From a virus: a stretch of DNA of 41,482 nucleotides. Below the pieces are notes generated by a model, which searched no databases, was not told where the DNA came from, and saw only the letters and a program-made list of their open reading frames with translations. Shown here in pieces: positions 35,735 through 41,482 of the stretch. The stretch is from IMG/VR virus record IMGVR_UViG_3300046794_000181, positions 1 to 41,482 of that record. The stretch is one strand, 5' to 3'. Position 1 is the first letter of the stretch. The number at the start of each line of letters is the position of its first letter. Made by a program: the position numbers and the translations under genes.

Positions 35735-38000
35735 CGGCGGCTACATCCTCATTGGCTTGTTGTTCGGCGGCCTGCAGTGCGGCGTCTTGCTGCTGCTTCG
35801 CTGCGATCTGCGCGATGACGATCTTTGCGTCGATCTCGCGGTCCAATTTGTACTGCTGGAAGGCGATTTCCTGCTCACGTTCCGCCACGCGGTTCTGCTC
35901 CTTCAGCTGATTGAACTGCGCCTCGTATTGCAGCTTGAGTGCGTGCTTCTCGGCCTCTGCCTGCTGGCGGAACTGGTCGATCTGCATCTGCGCCTGCGCC
36001 TGGATCTGTGCTGCCTCTTGCTTCAGTTGCGCATCCATCTGTGCCTGCTGCTGCTTGAGCTGCATCTCACGCTGGTGCGCCTGATCGTCCAGTTGCGCCT
36101 TGACGATGGCCGGGTCTTGCTGCGGCTGTTTCGGCGGCATGTTCTTCGGGCTCGTGAAGTAGGCGTCACCCGACTTGAAGCCGAGTGCCTCGGTGAACTT
36201 CACTTGAGAGTTGTAGACGTTCTCCGGCGTGGCGGTGCCAATCTGGAGGCCGGCCATCTGCTGCTGGAACAGCATGTTCAGGTGCGCAACCTGCTGGTCT
36301 TTGTTGCCAGTGCCGAGGCCAACGTTGATGGTCAGGTCGAACTGGCTATTCCACTCGCGCGGGTCGATGTTCGCCCAGCCGCCAGACAGCTGCACCTGCT
36401 CGGCTTTATTTTGGTGACGCGTCACGAGACGCAGCATCTTCTTAAACAGCAGCGTGAAGCCAGTTTCCGCCATCGTGCGTGCGATCATCTCGACGCCCTG
36501 ATCTGCGCGATTGGTGACGATGTTTGATTGCGTGGCTGTCTGCGCAAGCTGCATGTTGCCGCCTTGCGTCTGCCGCGAGTATTTTGTGGACTCTTCCGCG
36601 TCGATCTCGGTAGCCTCCAGCAGCGACATGGCGCCCGACATATCGCTCATGCCCTGCTGAAGCGGGCCTACAGCACCGACCTGTTTGACGCGAACTACGC
36701 CACCGGGGCGCGAGTTCAGCAGATCATCAAGGTTGACTTGGCCCTCAACGGCAATTGTGCGGCCATTAACTTGCAAGTACATGTTGTCCAGCATGACGCG
36801 CTTTAGGCTCGTCTTGACCTTCTGTGCCTGCATTGCCAGGTCAGCCGGCGACATGCCGAAATACTGGTGCGGCAGCGGGATCGATGCAAGATCAACGAAC
36901 GGGTTCGCGTCAACCTTCTCGTAATCGAGGATGCGGCCACCAGCACGCACGACCTTGTACAGCGAGCGGCCACGACCCTCAATGTCGGCGTGCATATAGC
37001 ATTCTTCCAGCCACACGCGGCGAGAGTCGGGATCTTGCATCTCGCTAGGCGAAGTCAGTGCGTACGTCGAGCCGAACTGGTCGCGCTCCACCGATTCAGG
37101 CGTAGGCTGCGCGTCGTCAGTCTGGATGCTGTCTACGTTCTTGTAACCGCTAGCCTTGAGCTGGCCGATAGTGCGCATGACTTTGTGCGCCTTGAACGTC
37201 TCATCGTCAATATGCTTGCACGAGCGGGAGACGTACATCTCTTCAGGCGGCACGTTCTCGACGCACAGCTTACCGTTTGCTTTCGTGCGTTTCAGCGTCA
37301 CGTCATACAGCATCGGCACCGGCTGCGAGGCAAACTGTTCTAGCTGTGCCTGAGCCTGTTGCGCCTGCTGGGCTGCGTTCGGGTCTTGCATCGCTGCCTG
37401 AGCCATTTGTGCAAGCTGGGCCTGCATCTGCTCAAGCTGCTTTGCCTTAGCCTTGGCTGCGTCCTCGTCCTCATATGCCTTTTGCGCGACGACTTCGACC
37501 TCATCGTCATCCAACAGCAGAGCAAGCTGCACATCGGTCTGGCCGGTGTACTCTTCCTCGGTCACGATGGGCGTGTCATCCCACCAGACTTTGATGAAGC
37601 CCTTCTTCGACTTCAGCGCGTCAAATATCCAGGTGTAGATGACCTCGTACCCGCTGCACTTCTTGCGCAACAGGTAATTGAGATATTCAGTGGCTTGCTT
37701 GGCCTTCTCTTCGTCGCTCGGCTGAGTCGCAGCGAACTCCACCACGTTCTCAGTGCCGCAGAAGACCTTGACCAGGGGCGCGTGCATACCAAGGACGGTA
37801 TTGCGCACAGTGGTATCGACGACAGAAGACCGCCCTTCGATTTCAGGCGGCGCAAGATCGCCCTTGGGGAGGGCGTGGAAGTAATACTCTGCGCGTTGTC
37901 GCTCAGTTGCAAGCTTGCCGTTGCCGCCGCAGTAGCTTTGCGCATCCTGCATCTCGGCATCGGTCAACGCTAATAGCTCGTCGTCTGTCAGTCGGGCCAT
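35721..38000 (-). CDS. Portal protein (759 aa)
   Basis: The product fits large podovirus portals: it begins with the family opening (AEYYFHALPKGDLAPPEIEG, then VVDTTVRNTVLGMHAPLVKV), continues through GFIKVWWDDTPIV, a Gln/Ala coiled insertion (about residues 180-225), YFGMSPADLAMQAQKVKTSL and the wing region, and ends in a Gln-rich helical barrel (about 620-745) like P22 gp1. It forms the DNA entry ring. It has no clear GGAG site at ATG 38000; a repeated hairpin and promoter-like sequence lie upstream. Confidence 0.9.
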   Translation of the reverse strand: MARLTDDELLALTDAEMQDAQSYCGGNGKLATERQRAEYYFHALPKGDLAPPEIEGRSSVVDTTVRNTVLGMHAPLVKVFCGTENVVEFAATQPSDEEKAKQATEYLNYLLRKKCSGYEVIYTWIFDALKSKKGFIKVWWDDTPIVTEEEYTGQTDVQLALLLDDDEVEVVAQKAYEDEDAAKAKAKQLEQMQAQLAQMAQAAMQDPNAAQQAQQAQAQLEQFASQPVPMLYDVTLKRTKANGKLCVENVPPEEMYVSRSCKHIDDETFKAHKVMRTIGQLKASGYKNVDSIQTDDAQPTPESVERDQFGSTYALTSPSEMQDPDSRRVWLEECYMHADIEGRGRSLYKVVRAGGRILDYEKVDANPFVDLASIPLPHQYFGMSPADLAMQAQKVKTSLKRVMLDNMYLQVNGRTIAVEGQVNLDDLLNSRPGGVVRVKQVGAVGPLQQGMSDMSGAMSLLEATEIDAEESTKYSRQTQGGNMQLAQTATQSNIVTNRADQGVEMIARTMAETGFTLLFKKMLRLVTRHQNKAEQVQLSGGWANIDPREWNSQFDLTINVGLGTGNKDQQVAHLNMLFQQQMAGLQIGTATPENVYNSQVKFTEALGFKSGDAYFTSPKNMPPKQPQQDPAIVKAQLDDQAHQREMQLKQQQAQMDAQLKQEAAQIQAQAQMQIDQFRQQAEAEKHALKLQYEAQFNQLKEQNRVAEREQEIAFQQYKLDREIDAKIVIAQIAAKQQQDAALQAAEQQANEDVAADGNA

Positions 38001-38011
38001 ATTCTAGGGAG

Positions 38012-38026
38012 GCGCTTCACAGCGTT
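38012..38026 (-). repeat. Intergenic hairpin element, copy 3 (before portal gene)
   Basis: GCGCTTCACAGCGTT with stem CGCT/AGCG and loop TCAC, belonging to the four-copy family described at 28957-28973. Unlike the other copies it is not followed by GGAG. Confidence 0.55.
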
Positions 38027-38049
38027 GTCCCAAAAGGTTGTTTGACTAA

Positions 38050-38074
38050 ATTATATACGGAAACTCTACCGTAT
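38050..38074 (-). promoter_or_regulatory. Promoter-like TATAAT with dyad upstream of the portal gene
   Basis: Minus-strand TATAAT (38055-38050) is perfect, but no good -35 lies 16-18 bases away. An inverted repeat ATACGG (38055-38060) / CCGTAT (38069-38074) directly abuts it. The segment 38001-38101 is A/T-rich and otherwise empty. A regulated or activator-dependent promoter for the head genes is possible. Confidence 0.4.
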
Positions 38075-38101
38075 TGCCGATTATTAATAAGCTGTAGCTA
38101 T

Positions 38102-38284
38102 TTAAGCAGTGGCTGTGTTGCTGAGACAGCCGACATAAACCTCTTGCTGCTTTGCCAAAGCGTCCCACGTGTTCTCACCTGGCCTTACAACAGCAATGTA
38201 CTCAGAGATTGCGCCCTTGATGCTCATCCTGTACCAGTCGCCGCGATACTCGCCGCGCTCGATTAGCCTGATGTGTGGCTTCAT
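38102..38284 (-). CDS. Small hypothetical protein (60 aa)
   Basis: Start ATG 38284 overlaps the terminase stop as ATGA. The product (MKPHIRLIERGEYRGDWYRM) is a short beta-rich protein with the segment EYIAVVRPGENTWDALAKQQ. No function is known. Small proteins of this kind follow the terminase in related phages. Confidence 0.65.
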   Translation of the reverse strand: MKPHIRLIERGEYRGDWYRMSIKGAISEYIAVVRPGENTWDALAKQQEVYVGCLSNTATA

Positions 38285-39555
38285 GCATACCCCATCGTCT
38301 TGTAGTTGAGAGAGCCGCCCCACTCATCATTGCTCAGCTGATCGGCCACAAGCGAGAGGTAACGGAAGGCGTCGGCACCGTGCGAATACTGGTCATGCAG
38401 AGGCGTCACGCCCTCGCCAGTCTTCTGGCTGATGTTCCAGCGATAGCGCTTCAAGCACTCGATCAACCTGGCTGCGCGGTCCTTGTGGAAGTACACGCGC
38501 GGGAACACTTCCCGGGCACGGTCGATGCCAGTGTTCACGTGTGCCTGCGGTACGGGCTGCACGTTCCAGCCGAGGCCACGGAGCACTGTGGCGTCATCCT
38601 TGCCGGTCTGGTGGCGCGTGTGGAAGCCATCGTGCGGCAGGTAGACATTCCCCCAATTCATCGGCTGATCGTCAAGCCTCAGGGCGCGCAGCTCGGCACT
38701 GTAGTCAGCCAGGATGCGTTGCGTACCCTCGATGTAGTGGATGATTCGAACCTCAGACGCCACCTTCTGCGCCAGGATCAACGTCATGCTGTCAGCCATG
38801 CCCAAGTCAAAGATAACGTGCGTCTTCAGCGAACCATCGTGCGGCACATCACGGATGCGGCCAGCCTGCACGGTTTGCGACATCGCCTCAAAGTAGATGG
38901 CGCCCTCGACGGCAGGCTTACACATACCTTCCCATACGTGGTTATAGTCCTCGGGGCGCATGGTCGCTTGGGCATGCTGACGCTCTTGGTCGAGCACAGC
39001 GGGGAACCATGGATTGTCTGACCAGTTCATGAGCACCGACACGCAATCAGGCGGCGGATTGGTCACGAAGCGGTCGTGCGTCGGGTCAGTCTCAAGCTCA
39101 GGGTTGTACGTTACCCATATCTCAGAGCCCTCCTTACGGATCGTCGGGATCAGCGTCTTCCAAGACTTGTCGCTGATGGTCTGCGCCTCTTCACACCAGC
39201 AGATGTCGACGCCCTCGAACGACTTCAGGCTAGTAGCCGTCACATCGGACAGGCCTGAGAAGTAGATGCACGAGCCATTAGGCCCGCGTATCTCGGTCTG
39301 CAGGATCTCAAAGTGGGATTGCAGCCCTAGCGCCTCGATCTGATCGCTCAGGAGCTGGTGAACGGACTGCTGGATAGACTTCTGCACCTCACGCGTACAC
39401 AGGACGCGCGTTGTCTTCTGCATGCAGTGGATGAGGATTGCCCGGGCGAATGACCAGGACTTGCCGCTACCTCGACCACCTCGGGCCACCTTGTAGCGGT
39501 GCGGCTCAAAGAGGAAGCCGAGCTTTTCGGGGAACTCTATGTCAAGCTGACTCAT
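38281..39555 (-). CDS. terL: Terminase large subunit (TerL)
   Basis: The ATPase part has Walker A GGRGSGKS at residues 26-33 and Walker B VDICWCEE at 116-123, the terminase_3 arrangement; the nuclease part begins near residue 245 with VIFDLGMADSMTLI, whose Asp binds metal. The length (424) is typical. It packages DNA and cuts concatemers together with the small subunit, whose gene it overlaps by 14 bases. The family would be compatible with headful packaging, in line with the circular permutation that the contig ends suggest. Confidence 0.93.
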   Translation of the reverse strand: MSQLDIEFPEKLGFLFEPHRYKVARGGRGSGKSWSFARAILIHCMQKTTRVLCTREVQKSIQQSVHQLLSDQIEALGLQSHFEILQTEIRGPNGSCIYFSGLSDVTATSLKSFEGVDICWCEEAQTISDKSWKTLIPTIRKEGSEIWVTYNPELETDPTHDRFVTNPPPDCVSVLMNWSDNPWFPAVLDQERQHAQATMRPEDYNHVWEGMCKPAVEGAIYFEAMSQTVQAGRIRDVPHDGSLKTHVIFDLGMADSMTLILAQKVASEVRIIHYIEGTQRILADYSAELRALRLDDQPMNWGNVYLPHDGFHTRHQTGKDDATVLRGLGWNVQPVPQAHVNTGIDRAREVFPRVYFHKDRAARLIECLKRYRWNISQKTGEGVTPLHDQYSHGADAFRYLSLVADQLSNDEWGGSLNYKTMGYA

Positions 39556-39850
39556 TCGGCTTGCGTAGAGTGATCGTGATGCCGCTCACCAGGTGCTCAC
39601 CGTTCTCGCCGGGGCCATTCACCTGGAGGGGCAAGAGCTTGGGATAGATGCTAGTCCAGAAGGCTCGCTCGTTCTGAGGTTCCTCCTGTGCCCATGCGAC
39701 CAATCGGGCGGCGCCGCCTAGCTCGTCGGCAGCTTGGGCGATTGCATCCTTGACGGCCTGCGTTGTCTTGTTCGCAGAACCCTTTGGGCGTCCCTTGCCA
39801 GCGTTCGGCGGGAGTTTTTTAGTATTTCCCTCTACTTTACTGTCGCTCAT
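39542..39850 (-). CDS. terS: Terminase small subunit (TerS)
   Basis: The N-terminus (LPPNAGKGRPKGSANKTTQA) is the Lys/Gly-rich DNA-binding arm found on many phage small terminases, followed by helices (VKDAIAQAADELGGAARLVA) and a beta end (LPLQVNGPGENGEHLVSGIT). It recognises the pac site. GGAAGAG precedes ATG 39850, with hairpin copy 4 just upstream. Length 102 aa is at the short end for the family. Confidence 0.8.
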   Translation of the reverse strand: MSDSKVEGNTKKLPPNAGKGRPKGSANKTTQAVKDAIAQAADELGGAARLVAWAQEEPQNERAFWTSIYPKLLPLQVNGPGENGEHLVSGITITLRKPNESA

Positions 39851-39860
39851 TCTCTTCCGG

Positions 39861-39876
39861 AGCGCTTCGCAGCGTA
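39861..39876 (-). repeat. Intergenic hairpin element, copy 4 (before terS)
   Basis: AGCGCTTCGCAGCGTA with stem CGCT/AGCG and loop TCGC, part of the four-copy family described at 28957-28973. It lies just before the ribosome site of terS. Confidence 0.6.
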
Positions 39877-39894
39877 TCCGGCCTCGTTGTTACA

Positions 39895-40080
39895 TTACCA
39901 ATATGCGGCGCCACACAGCAATAAGCCCTGCAGCAGTATCACGGCTATCACGCCATGGCCGGGGAATGCATCCCACTTCTTCTCGACATAATTACCAATC
40001 GCCATGCCTAGCCACATTGAAATGCACGCATCTACAATGATAAGGCCAGAAATCAGCAACACTGGTTCGCTTGCACTCAT
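39895..40080 (-). CDS. Small membrane protein (61 aa)
   Basis: Two hydrophobic segments (LLISGLIIVDACISMWLGMA, then VIAVILLQGLLLCGAAYW) make a helical hairpin. AGGAGTAGGGG lies before the ATG. No family; it is one of several small membrane proteins in the run before terS. Confidence 0.6.
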   Translation of the reverse strand: MSASEPVLLISGLIIVDACISMWLGMAIGNYVEKKWDAFPGHGVIAVILLQGLLLCGAAYW

Positions 40081-40083
40081 CCC

Positions 40084-40413
40084 CTACTCCTTCATCGTCT
40101 TACCAATCTCTGCGGCTGCTCGGGTAGAAGCCATCATGCGCGCCTTTAGCTTGTCCCCGTCATGGCTGTTGTACCTTTCGACCACATAGACCCTGCGCGC
40201 CGGGTACACGTCCACGCAATCTCTATTTGGCATTACGTTCAGATCAAGCGAAACTTCAAGCTGGAGACAGTCGCCCGGGAACTCCACCGGATTCCATATC
40301 CACACCGCCCCATCCTTATCCGTCACCCTTGGGTGATCGTTCTCTCCATCAGGCCAGGTGAGCGTGATGCCTGCTGCTCGTGCTGCGAGCGTTAAGAGTT
40401 CGTGGTCAACCAT
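40084..40413 (-). CDS. Hypothetical phage protein (109 aa)
   Basis: The product (MVDHELLTLAARAAGITLTW, then AVWIWNPVEFPGDCLQLEVS) has a helical start and beta-rich middle, and resembles a family of short phage proteins with W-NPL-D-G/A-L patterns (DUF2591-like). It is common in phages of Burkholderiales and Enterobacterales and has no known function. It overlaps the preceding small gene. Confidence 0.7.
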   Translation of the reverse strand: MVDHELLTLAARAAGITLTWPDGENDHPRVTDKDGAVWIWNPVEFPGDCLQLEVSLDLNVMPNRDCVDVYPARRVYVVERYNSHDGDKLKARMMASTRAAAEIGKTMKE

Positions 40414-40495
40414 GCTGCGGCTCGTTCACGCGGAAAATAGTCAGGATCGCGCCGACAATCAGCACGTAGACGACAAAGGCGTAGAAGTATTCCAT
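40406..40495 (-). CDS. Very small membrane protein (29 aa)
   Basis: ATG 40495 behind GAGGTGACT gives MEYFYAFVVYVLIVGAILTI and a polar tail: one transmembrane helix. It overlaps the next gene by eight bases. The ribosome site and overlap make it likely real although very short. Confidence 0.5.
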   Translation of the reverse strand: MEYFYAFVVYVLIVGAILTIFRVNEPQHG

Positions 40496-40502
40496 AGTCA
40501 CC

Positions 40503-40691
40503 TCAAGGCAGCGCACTAAATGCAAGCTTGGCAATAGATGCCAGCATCAGGCCAATACCGAGCAGGAAGCCAGGGCCGGCAACGTAGTCGATCGTGCGGG
40601 TGTCACCGTACTTTTGCACGTACGCCGGGCGCGAATCGCTGCGCAGTACGATGAAGCAGATGACGAACAGAACCAATCCGATTGCGAACAT
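40503..40691 (-). CDS. Small membrane protein (62 aa)
   Basis: GGAGGATAGGG marks ATG 40691. Two hydrophobic helices (MFAIGLVLFVICFIVL and GPGFLLGIGLMLASIAKLAF) flank a polar loop (SRPAYVQKYGDTR). A longer frame to 40772 has no ribosome site. No family. Confidence 0.6.
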   Translation of the reverse strand: MFAIGLVLFVICFIVLRSDSRPAYVQKYGDTRTIDYVAGPGFLLGIGLMLASIAKLAFSALP

Positions 40692-40714
40692 CCCTATCCT
40701 CCAAAGTGCGTTGA

Positions 40715-40846
40715 CTATTCGCTGCGAAACAAAGCGATGAGGCCACACAGGGTCATGGCCGCAGCAATCCACATTGCTACGCTCTCACTCACGCGCGGCG
40801 CAACATAGATTGCCGCAATGATGAAAAAGTACTGCCACCACTTCAT
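40715..40846 (-). CDS. Very small membrane protein (43 aa)
   Basis: ATG 40846 overlaps the previous stop as ATGA. The product (MKWWQYFFIIAAIYVAPRVS) has two short hydrophobic helices (second: VAMWIAAAMTLCGLIALF). No family is known. It is found only by overlap and hydrophobic pattern, so moderately supported. Confidence 0.55.
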   Translation of the reverse strand: MKWWQYFFIIAAIYVAPRVSESVAMWIAAAMTLCGLIALFRSE

Positions 40847-41034
40847 TTTGCACTCCTACCACCCCAGAGATGCGACCAACGACGACCAAAGAGGAACACA
40901 TACACGAACAAGCCATTGTGCCAATTAATCGTAAAGTTAAACGGGCGCGCCCCTTCGTTGAAGGTGATGTGACCGCGCTTGATTGCGTAAAAACCACCCC
41001 AGCGCTTCGCCATGTCTCTACCCATGTATTCCAT
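40843..41034 (-). CDS. Small hypothetical protein (63 aa)
   Basis: GGAGGGTAGGGG precedes ATG 41034. The product (MEYMGRDMAKRWGGFYAIKR) is basic, and aromatic toward the end (HNGLFVYVFLFGRRWSHLWG). No family. The start of the second copy is cut by the left edge of the window. A Trp/Phe-rich tail may associate with the membrane. Confidence 0.6.
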   Translation of the reverse strand: MEYMGRDMAKRWGGFYAIKRGHITFNEGARPFNFTINWHNGLFVYVFLFGRRWSHLWGGRSAK

Positions 41035-41037
41035 CCC

Positions 41038-41235
41038 CTACCCTCCAAAATGTGATTGCTTCAGTTTCCGATGCAGTACCCGCAGATTCACCAGCTCGCC
41101 GTACTCGTAGTCCATCTCGACATACTCACAGAGCTTGGCGTGACACTCTCTCTCGCTCATGTTCTCTGTTTCCGATGACAAGCTGGGCATGTTGGATGCT
41201 AGCCAGTCGCGGATAGTGTCGAGACATACGTTCAT
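41038..41235 (-). CDS. Small hypothetical phage protein, right allele (65 aa)
   Basis: Variant of the gene at 17-214, with Cys4 for Ser and Lys for Arg in the Cys-x3-Cys motif. It starts at ATG 41235, which overlaps the upstream stop as ATGA; a longer frame to 41274 has no ribosome site. Confidence 0.7.
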   Translation of the reverse strand: MNVCLDTIRDWLASNMPSLSSETENMSERECHAKLCEYVEMDYEYGELVNLRVLHRKLKQSHFGG

Positions 41236-41372
41236 ACGGTTTCCAGCACCTTCCCGCATTTCTCGCAGGCCCAAGCCTTGCTCATGCCGGTGTCGTAGTA
41301 GAGCGGCTCAGGGTCGCGCACATGCTCGCAGCGCCTCGACGTCCAGAAGAACCACTTCAACCACTCAAGCAC
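41232..41372 (-). CDS. Small zinc-ribbon-like protein, right allele of the swapped cassette (46 aa)
   Basis: From GTG 41372 (GAGG upstream, sequence identical to the left copy) the product has a Trp/Phe-rich start (LEWLKWFFWTSRRCEH) and a C-terminal CEKCGKV, so C-x-H plus C-x-x-C could bind one zinc ion. It replaces the unrelated 54-residue gene of the left copy between the same flanks and keeps the ATGA junction. Function unknown. Confidence 0.55.
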   Translation of the reverse strand: MLEWLKWFFWTSRRCEHVRDPEPLYYDTGMSKAWACEKCGKVLETV

Positions 41373-41385
41373 ACACACCTCGTAT

Positions 41386-41408
41386 AAAAAGAGCCCGCCG
41401 TAACGGGC
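41386..41408 (-). terminator. Terminator/attenuator, right copy
   Basis: Identical to 389-411: GCCCG, six-base loop, CGGGC and CTCTTTTT on the minus strand, just upstream of the cassette gene. Confidence 0.65.
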
Positions 41409-41482
41409 GAAGTCCAAGATCATCTTGGAGGGGAGACACTTTGTGGTGGCCGGTGCTGATCTCCGGCTTTGCATTAGTTCTA

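Larger units (their letters stand above)
41022..41482. repeat. Right contig end, variant copy of the left end
   Basis: See 1-485 for the comparison. The copy runs to the last base and would continue at base 486 of the left copy, closing the circle. The differing centre (41236-41369) is the alternative cassette. Confidence 0.85.

Noticed and set aside
1-41482. CRISPR array, insertion sequence, or diversity-generating retroelement
   Set aside because: No regularly spaced repeats with unique spacers, no transposase, and no reverse transcriptase or template/variable repeat pair was seen despite the podovirus layout resembling BPP-1-type phages.

Overview
The window is a complete temperate short-tailed (podovirus-type) bacteriophage genome of about 41.0 kb. 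No host genes flank it. The last 461 bases return to the sequence of the first 485 bases in slightly diverged form, so the molecule was circular, circularly permuted or terminally redundant, and the contig runs once round the circle and a little beyond. GC-rich codon use and protein families common in phages of Burkholderiales (XF1762-like, DUF551, Lar, ERF, a GTA-type 3TM holin) suggest a beta-proteobacterial host, perhaps Oxalobacteraceae or Burkholderiaceae. The host is inferred, not shown.

The immunity switch is at 5.4-7.1 kb. A Cro-like HTH gene (minus) and a repressor gene (plus) diverge from a short intergenic region. An almost identical second promoter lies at 7.02-7.06 kb. Both promoters carry the palindrome TAGC-NNN-GCTA over the -10 hexamer, which is the layout of lambda PR and PL. 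The repressor has no self-cleavage domain. A small convergent gene encoding only a repressor-like C-terminal helical motif overlaps its 3' end.

Leftward from the switch, almost wholly through ATGA stop/start overlaps, run a ribbon-helix-helix protein, a replication initiator with an internal 7-bp repeat array (probable origin), a G39P-like helicase loader, small hypothetical genes, a DUF3310 protein and NinG. The same strand continues across the contig junction. It passes a hairpin terminator and a cluster of small membrane proteins into terminase (TerS, TerL), portal, scaffold, SU10-type major capsid, adaptor, fibre and tail genes, tail nozzle, three ejection proteins, and lysis (small holin, GH24 lysozyme, 3TM holin). 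It ends with a metallophosphoesterase and a secreted HNH protein at 17.5 kb.

Rightward from the second promoter run small genes, a 123-nt tRNA-like structure, ERF annealing protein, SSB, NinB, and an accessory block of mosaic proteins (DUF551, DnaJ-type zinc motif, XF1762, Lar fusion). An AlpA/excisionase-like protein, an inverted GIY-YIG gene and a tyrosine integrase follow. The two transcription units meet tail to tail at 17,483.

The observations most worth a second look are the swapped gene cassette seen by comparing the two contig ends, the shared operator/promoter pair, the convergent repressor-domain microprotein, the tRNA-like RNA, and a hairpin element repeated just upstream of four late genes.
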